From NCBI GenBank assembly GCA_020347585.1, contig CP070733.1, positions 1,628,118 through 1,633,399 of the forward strand: DNA of 5,282 nucleotides, written 5' to 3'. This DNA comes from Pseudomonadota bacterium. GTDB taxonomy: Bacteria; Pseudomonadota; Gammaproteobacteria; CAMYNG01. The translations under genes and the position numbers were made by a program. Shown here piece after piece: positions 4,413-5,282 of the stretch (its first letter is position 1; each line of letters opens with the position of its first letter). Below the pieces are notes generated by a model. The model saw only the letters and a program-made list of their open reading frames with translations, was not told the DNA's origin and did no database searches.

Positions 4413-5282
4413 CTAACCCCCCTTGGCGGCGAGATTGTCCAGATAGCGCTCGGCATCCAGGGCGGCCATACAGCCGCTGCCGGCCGAGGTTATCGCCTGG
4501 CGATAGATATGATCGGCGACGTCGCCGGCCGCGAATACTCCCGGGATGCTGGTGGCGGTGGCATTGCCCGCGTTGCCGCTCTGTACCACGATGTAGCCGT
4601 GGCTCATCTCGAGCTGGCCCTCGAACAATTCAGTGTTGGGGCGGTGGCCGATGGCGATGAACACACCGCTGACGTCGATATCCTTCGTGGAATCATCGCT
4701 GGTGCTCTTGATGCGCAGCCCGGTGACGCCGCTGTCGTCCCCAAGCACCTCGTCGAGCATATGGTTCCACTCAATGGTCACGTTACCGGTTTCGGCCTTT
4801 TCGAGCAGCTGGTCGCTTAAGATCTTTTCCGAGCGGAACTTGTCGCGACGGTGAATCACTGTCACTTCGGAAGCAATATTCGCGAGATACAGCGCCTCTT
4901 CAACCGCCGTGTTGCCGCCGCCAACTACGGCGACTTTCTGCTTCTTGTAGAAAAAGCCGTCGCAGGTTGCGCAGGCCGATACGCCCTTACCCCTGAACTT
5001 TTCTTCCGATGGCAACCCCAGGTACATGGCCGAGGCACCCGTGGCGATGATCAATGCATCGCAGGTGTAGACACCGTTGTCTCCGGTCAACGTAAAAGGA
5101 CGTGAACCCAGTTCGGCCTTGTTGATATGGTCGAAGATAATCTCGGTGTTGAAACGCTCGGCGTGTTTGCGCATGCGCTCCATCAGCTCCGGCCCCTGCG
5201 CGCCCTCGGCGTCGCCGGGCCAGTTGTCCACGTCAGTGGTGGTCATGAGCTGGCCGCCCTGTTCGAGGCCCGTCACCAGTAC
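4413..5282 (-). CDS. trxB: Thioredoxin reductase (NADPH), N-terminus cut by window edge
   Basis: TrxB is the cytoplasmic FAD enzyme that uses NADPH to reduce thioredoxin. The frame runs open through the right edge (VLVTGLEQGGQL, matching about residue 30 onwards of E. coli TrxB), so roughly the first 30 residues, with the N-terminal FAD GxGxxG motif, are missing. A GTG at 5276 is an internal valine codon, not a start. Visible features are the ALIIATGAS segment, the redox centre SACATCDG (CATC at 4973-4962), the NADPH-binding GGGNTAVEEALYL with HRRDKFR, and the C-terminal FAD segment GVFAAGDVADHIYRQAITSAGSGCMAAL. Identity to the E. coli protein is high throughout, and the enzyme is of the low-molecular-weight bacterial type. 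It is the first visible gene of the run leading to the FemAB-like gene, aat and bpt; any promoter is outside the window. Confidence 0.97.
   Translation of the reverse strand, partial: VLVTGLEQGGQLMTTTDVDNWPGDAEGAQGPELMERMRKHAERFNTEIIFDHINKAELGSRPFTLTGDNGVYTCDALIIATGASAMYLGLPSEEKFRGKGVSACATCDGFFYKKQKVAVVGGGNTAVEEALYLANIASEVTVIHRRDKFRSEKILSDQLLEKAETGNVTIEWNHMLDEVLGDDSGVTGLRIKSTSDDSTKDIDVSGVFIAIGHRPNTELFEGQLEMSHGYIVVQSGNAGNATATSIPGVFAAGDVADHIYRQAITSAGSGCMAALDAERYLDNLAAKGG

Noticed and set aside
3211..4416. 401-codon open frame on the + strand, antisense to the FemAB-like gene
   Set aside because: It is in exact register with the minus-strand codons, so its stop codons would correspond to sense TTA, CTA and TCA codons, which this GC-rich gene avoids. 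The translation is Ala/Gly/Val/Arg-rich with no recognisable domain, and the opposite strand carries a clear conserved protein.
4323..4820. 165-codon + strand frame opposite trxB
   Set aside because: It has the same register effect and lies inside the strongly conserved trxB coding sequence. No family motif or convincing ribosome site is seen.
5274..5276. GTG at 5276 as the trxB start
   Set aside because: TrxB homology continues upstream to the window edge (VLVTGLEQGG), and starting here would remove the N-terminal FAD-binding motif.
1..5282. Mobile elements, CRISPR array, phage or defence genes
   Set aside because: All supported genes are core chromosomal genes in a conserved order. No transposase, integrase, spaced repeat array or toxin-like gene is seen on either strand.

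Overview
The window looks like a core-chromosome segment of a gammaproteobacterium with fairly high GC. The ClpA, IF-1, Aat and TrxB proteins read as close relatives of the Enterobacteria/Chromatiales versions, and the order trxB - FemAB-like - aat - bpt - small ORF - infA, facing clpA, is a familiar gammaproteobacterial arrangement. Because both aat and bpt are present, and a FemAB-like gene replaces cydCD between trxB and aat, a non-enteric lineage (for example a Chromatiales/Ectothiorhodospiraceae-like one) is more likely than an enteric. I cannot name a genus from the sequence. I see no phage, transposon, integron or CRISPR signature.

Layout. Positions 1-803 (+) hold the 3' third of clpA, the AAA+ unfoldase of the ClpAP protease; its 5' end is outside the window. 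Positions 804-943 are a 140-base convergent gap with short GC-rich hairpins and an 11-bp direct repeat, but no tRNA. Positions 944-1162 (-) are infA, with its own sigma70-type promoter at 1213-1241. Directly upstream of that promoter is a strong intrinsic terminator (hairpin 1252-1284) that ends transcription of a 78-residue protein of unknown function (1301-1537, -). A 174-base gap (1538-1711) carries a GGGCTTTAGCCC-type palindrome. The rest, all on the minus strand, is a tight presumed operon read from right to left: trxB (partial, enters at 5282), a FemAB-like/GNAT protein, aat and bpt. Gaps within it are 41 and 42 bases, and aat and bpt overlap by 4 bases.

How the genes fit together. Three genes belong to the bacterial N-degron (N-end rule) pathway. 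Aat adds Leu/Phe to N-terminal Lys/Arg, Bpt adds Leu to N-terminal Asp/Glu, and ClpA, with ClpS and ClpP not seen here, unfolds and degrades the resulting Leu/Phe N-degron substrates. The FemAB-like protein belongs to a structural superfamily that also includes aminoacyl-tRNA-dependent transferases, so three genes in a row may share a GNAT-type fold. infA (translation initiation) and trxB (thioredoxin reduction) are housekeeping neighbours. The main points for follow-up are the FemAB-like gene beside the two aminoacyl-tRNA transferases, the uncharacterised 78-residue protein, and the compact terminator/promoter junction ahead of infA. I found no clear sign of an undescribed system.
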